NCBI GenBank assembly: GCA_026395035.1
Contig: JAPLZN010000127.1
Coordinates: 1 to 6,364, forward strand
Reading direction: 5' to 3'
Origin: Candidatus Vogelbacteria bacterium
GTDB lineage: Bacteria > Patescibacteriota > Minisyncoccia > Phycocordibacterales > XYD1-FULL-46-19
Length of the DNA: 6,364 nucleotides
Shown one piece after another: positions 4,397 through 6,364 of the stretch. Position 1 is the first letter of the stretch. The number at the start of each line of letters is the position of its first letter. Under the pieces are notes generated by a model, which was not told the origin of the DNA, ran no database searches, and saw only the letters and a program-made list of their open reading frames with translations. The position numbers and the translations under genes were made by a program.

Positions 4397-5191
4397 GTGC
4401 CCGAAATTTCCATCAAAGCGGAACCGATCCTGGAACTGGGACACTTCGTGTTCAGTAATTCATATCTTCTGTCCCTGATTGTTTTCATCATTCTTTTGGC
4501 CATGGCTTTTACTTTGCGAAGAAAAATTGCGCTGGTACCCGGGAAACTCCAGAGCGTATTTGAGCTGTTGACGGAACAATTTCTCGGCCTGATGGACGGA
4601 CTCTTGGGTGATCGACGCAAATCAGAGAAATATTTCCCGGTTGTGGCGACGGTTTTTCTTTTTGTTCTAGTGTCCAACTGGATCGGTCTGTTTCCGGGCG
4701 TGGGCTCGGTGCTAATCCAGGAGGCGGGGAGCCATACCGAAGAGATCAAAATGATTCCGTTGTTACGCGCTCCGGCGGCTGACCTTAATTTTACCGTTGC
4801 CCTGGCGCTGGTAGCGATGCTTTTTGTTCAATTCTTTGGTATTTTGGCGCTCGGATTCAAGAAATATGCCAATAAATTTTTCACTCTGAAAAATCCGATC
4901 TATACCTTCGTCGGCCTCTTGGAACTTTTATCTGAGTTTGTTAAGATCGTGTCGTTTTCTTTTCGGTTGTTCGGTAATGTGTTTGCCGGCGAAGTATTGC
5001 TTACCATCGTGAGTGTGCTGGTGCCGTATGCCGCCCCACTACCGTTCCTGTTTCTGGAGACCTTCGTCGGTTTTATCCAGGCGTTCATTTTTAGTATGCT
5101 GACTCTCGTTTTCATCGCCATGTCTGTAACCGACCATGAGGAGGAACACGAGAATCACAGTGCTCAGTTGGCAGTGAACAGTGAACAATAA
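4397..5191 (+). CDS. atpB: F-type ATP synthase F0 subunit a
   Basis: Membrane stator subunit that forms the two proton half-channels beside the c-ring. At 264 aa it is near normal size. Key residues are visible. R190 in FSFRLFGNVFAGE corresponds to the essential E. coli Arg210, and E199 to Glu219. Q228 in ETFVGFIQAFIF corresponds to Gln252. SNWIGLFPG (93-101) and RAPAADLN (124-131) are family blocks. Five to six hydrophobic helices are apparent. The start is GTG at 4397, placing MPEISIKAEPI at the N-terminus as expected for this clade; there is no Shine-Dalgarno site. The last residues (about 257-264, QLAVNSEQ) and the TAA lie within an inverted repeat, so the C-terminal tail is repeat-derived, after a natural-looking acidic HEEEHENH tail. 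It is the first gene of the atp cluster, followed by atpE after 106 nt. Confidence 0.95.
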   Translation: MPEISIKAEPILELGHFVFSNSYLLSLIVFIILLAMAFTLRRKIALVPGKLQSVFELLTEQFLGLMDGLLGDRRKSEKYFPVVATVFLFVLVSNWIGLFPGVGSVLIQEAGSHTEEIKMIPLLRAPAADLNFTVALALVAMLFVQFFGILALGFKKYANKFFTLKNPIYTFVGLLELLSEFVKIVSFSFRLFGNVFAGEVLLTIVSVLVPYAAPLPFLFLETFVGFIQAFIFSMLTLVFIAMSVTDHEEEHENHSAQLAVNSEQ

Positions 5192-5239
5192 AATGCTTCG
5201 GCATTAATATTGTTAATTGTTAACTGCTCATTGTTCACT
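5172..5239. repeat. Long inverted repeat with UUCG-capped inner hairpin over the atpB stop codon
   Basis: Bases 5172-5189 pair with 5209-5226 (15 Watson-Crick pairs, one G-U and two mismatches). Inside, AATGC (5192-5196) and GCATT (5201-5205) form a stem with a TTCG loop. In addition, AGTGAACAAT (5180-5189) is exactly complementary to 5230-5239, so two exclusive folds are possible. CAGTGAA is repeated directly at 5172 and 5179. No T tract follows, so it is not an ordinary terminator. Confidence 0.8.
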
Positions 5240-5297
5240 AAAATTATAAACCAGTCGAACATTAGCAAATTATTAATTAGCAGATAAAAAAAGAATT

Positions 5298-5525
5298 ATG
5301 GATCTCGAAAGCATTAAATTGATCGCCATTGCTATTATTATGGGTATCGGGACGATTGCTCCGGCTATTGCTATTGCCCTGATCGGTTCCAAGAGCGCCG
5401 ATGCCATCGGACGCAATCCGGAAGCGTCGTCCAAGGTGCAGACCGCAATGATTCTCGCCTTGGCCTTTGCCGAAGCGATTGCGATTTACGGTTTGGTCGT
5501 GTCTTTGATTATAAAATTTGTTTAG
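5298..5525 (+). CDS. atpE: F-type ATP synthase F0 subunit c
   Basis: The 75-aa proteolipid that oligomerises into the rotating c-ring. It is a helical hairpin: TM1 about 5-30, polar loop SADAIGRNPEAS (33-44) with the conserved R39-N40-P41 that contacts the central stalk, and TM2 about 48-72. E59 in ALAFAEAIAIYG is the ion-carrying carboxylate. The residues of the sodium-binding set are not kept (Ile26 where sodium types have Gln, Ala60 after the Glu where they have Ser), so proton coupling is expected. Unusually, all four TM1 glycines of GxGxGxG are alanines (A21, A23, A25, A27; APAIAIA). ATG at 5298 gives the standard N-terminus. No Shine-Dalgarno site or clear promoter is seen; it is probably read through from atpB. 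A large inverted repeat follows, before atpF. Confidence 0.96.
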   Translation: MDLESIKLIAIAIIMGIGTIAPAIAIALIGSKSADAIGRNPEASSKVQTAMILALAFAEAIAIYGLVVSLIIKFV

Positions 5526-5534
5526 TAGTTAAAC

Positions 5535-5637
5535 ATACGAATATACGAATAATGCGAATGAAACGAATGGTTACGAATGGATTCGAATTAAATTATTCGT
5601 AGCCATTCGTAGATTGGTATAATTCGTATATTCGTAT
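5535..5637. repeat. Composite inverted repeat of CGAAT units between atpE and atpF
   Basis: An outer perfect 16-bp pair (5535-5550 with 5622-5637) encloses an inner 16-bp pair (5563-5578 with 5595-5610, one T-G wobble). At the centre is the self-complementary ATTCGAAT (5581-5588). The left half is built from six CGAAT units with varied spacers, and the right half from their complements. The element fills most of the 121-nt gap and no protein-coding frame explains it. Confidence 0.9.
5615..5623 (+). promoter_or_regulatory. Putative extended -10 promoter for atpF inside the inverted repeat
   Basis: TGGTATAAT matches the extended -10 boxes of uppP and the small membrane gene. It would start transcription near 5630, about 17 nt before the atpF ATG. 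Its 3' end overlaps the right outer arm of the inverted repeat. No good -35 is visible, so it could be chance in AT-rich DNA. Confidence 0.4.
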
Positions 5638-5646
5638 ATTTACTTC

Positions 5647-6066
5647 ATGTCCGAACTCTTCTCACAATTAGGAATAAATTGGCCGATGCTGCTCGCGCAA
5701 GCGGTGAATTTCGGTGTTTTGTTGACCGTGTTAACTATTTTTGTCTACAAACCGCTCATGAAGGCCATGGAGGAGCGGCGAAAAAAGATTGAGCTGGGTG
5801 TTAAGGGGGGCGAATTGGCCGAGCAAAAGATCGCCGAAGCGGAAGCGGTCGGGGTGGAAAAAATGAAAGCTGCCGATCGGGAAGCGATTAAGATAGTCGG
5901 CGTTGCCGAACAAAAAGCGACGACAAGAGGACTTGAGATTACGCGAGCAGCCGAACATAAGGGGGACGCAATTTTGGCTGACGCGGCGAAAACTGCCGAA
6001 CGAAAAAAGGCGGAAGAGATGATCAAACTTGAGGCGGAAGCCGCCCGCTTGGTCAAGGCGGCGATC
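5647..6066 (+). CDS. atpF: F-type ATP synthase F0 subunit b, genuine N-terminal part; C-terminus replaced
   Basis: Peripheral-stalk subunit that anchors F1 to subunit a. From ATG 5647, residues 1-11 ([11 protein letters not shown]) lead into one membrane helix (about 12-35, [19 protein letters not shown]). Then comes the typical [15 protein letters not shown] hinge and a long Ala/Glu/Lys coiled coil to about residue 138, interrupted by few hydrophobics. Normal b subunits have about 160-170 residues and end in a delta-binding segment. Here, after RLVKAAI (134-140), the frame continues without a stop into isocitrate dehydrogenase sequence, so the last 25-30 residues of b are absent. No Shine-Dalgarno site; a possible -10 box lies at 5615-5623. 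The order a-c-b is the usual atp order, and atpH/atpA would be expected next. The b identity is secure; the 3' boundary is approximate. Confidence 0.9.
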
Positions 6067-6364
6067 GATTATGCACTCGCCCAACATCGGAAATCCCTGA
6101 CAATCGTCCATAAGGGGAACATCATGAAGTTCACCGAGGGCGCCTTTCGCGACTGGGGTTATGCGGCGGCGGAGAAGCTGTTTGGGAATCGCGTTTACAC
6201 GTGGGCCCAATGGGAGCGCTCGAAGAAAGCCCAGGGCGAAGAGGTCGCCAATCGTGAGCAAAAGGCGGCCCTCGCTGGCGGCGCTCTTCTGGTGAAGGAT
6301 GCGATCGCCGACATCACGCTTCAGCAGGTCTTGACCCGCCCAGAGGATTTCGACGTGATCGCCA
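6046..6364 (+). CDS. icd: Internal fragment of NADP-type isocitrate dehydrogenase, in frame with atpF, cut by window end
   Basis: From about codon 134 of the atpF frame the protein becomes isocitrate dehydrogenase, the TCA-cycle enzyme giving 2-oxoglutarate and CO2. E. coli Icd has RLVRAAIEYAI followed by [18 protein letters not shown], and this frame has [11 protein letters not shown] followed by [19 protein letters not shown]156 matches catalytic Lys230. D222 in [12 protein letters not shown] matches metal-binding Asp283. RPEDFDVIA near the end fits the run toward the LNGDY block. The loop between FTEGAF and VKDAIAD is longer than in E. coli, as in some other bacterial groups. The N-terminal 200 or so residues with the substrate-binding serine region are absent, so this cannot be a complete enzyme. 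GC is about 59% against about 53% for the atpF part. A chimeric contig is the likeliest cause. Confidence 0.92.

Noticed and set aside
5298..5525. Sodium-coupled c-ring
   Set aside because: The Gln and Ser that complete the sodium site in known Na+ c subunits are Ile26 and Ala60 here, so proton coupling is more likely.
5526..5646. CRISPR-like array from repeated CGAAT units
   Set aside because: The units are only 5-7 bp, irregularly spaced and arranged as one inverted structure, with no constant repeats or unique spacers of CRISPR size.
5731..6261. 176-codon open frame on the minus strand opposite atpF/icd
   Set aside because: It is a shadow of the + strand frame, whose protein matches ATP synthase b and isocitrate dehydrogenase; the minus-strand translation shows no recognisable domain.

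Overview
The window reads as a bacterial contig, most probably from a Candidate Phyla Radiation (Patescibacteria/Parcubacteria-like) lineage. That is an inference from the style of several proteins: a PemK-like protein with a WW motif and N-terminal helix, a fermentative-type D-2-hydroxyacid dehydrogenase, UppP, and an F0 a-c-b gene cluster. It also rests on the near absence of Shine-Dalgarno sites. Genes use standard stops (TAA, TAG, TGA). All supported genes are on the + strand.

Layout. 1-282: possible tail of an upstream gene, hairpins, then a consensus sigma70 promoter. 283-564: a 93-aa protein of unknown function with its own promoter and terminator. 662-1048: an AT-rich, antitoxin-less PemK/MazF-type toxin, apparently leaderless. 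1238-2101: a D-isomer-specific 2-hydroxyacid dehydrogenase whose N-terminus looks broken, closed by a symmetric terminator. 2251-3081: a GC-richer stand-alone HD hydrolase of the RelA/SpoT (ppGpp hydrolase) type with its own strong promoter and terminator. 3187-3972: undecaprenyl-diphosphatase (uppP). 3983-4228: a small membrane protein. 4397-5191, 5298-5525 and 5647 onward: atpB, atpE and atpF of the F-type ATP synthase, separated by long inverted repeats.

The most striking anomaly is at the right end. The atpF frame passes without a stop into an internal segment of NADP-type isocitrate dehydrogenase. The switch falls at a short stretch (about 6046-6066, peptide RLVKAAI) that suits both families. 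A chimeric assembly join is the most likely explanation; a real recombination or fusion is the alternative.

Other points of interest: all four TM1 glycines of the c-subunit GxGxGxG motif are alanines (AxAxAxA); large repeat-derived hairpins lie between the atp genes, one covering the atpB stop codon and one carrying a putative atpF promoter; three genes start 6-9 nt after an extended -10 box; and two near-identical terminator-promoter modules precede the only two genes with clear Shine-Dalgarno sites. I found no convincing multi-gene novel defence or mobile system.
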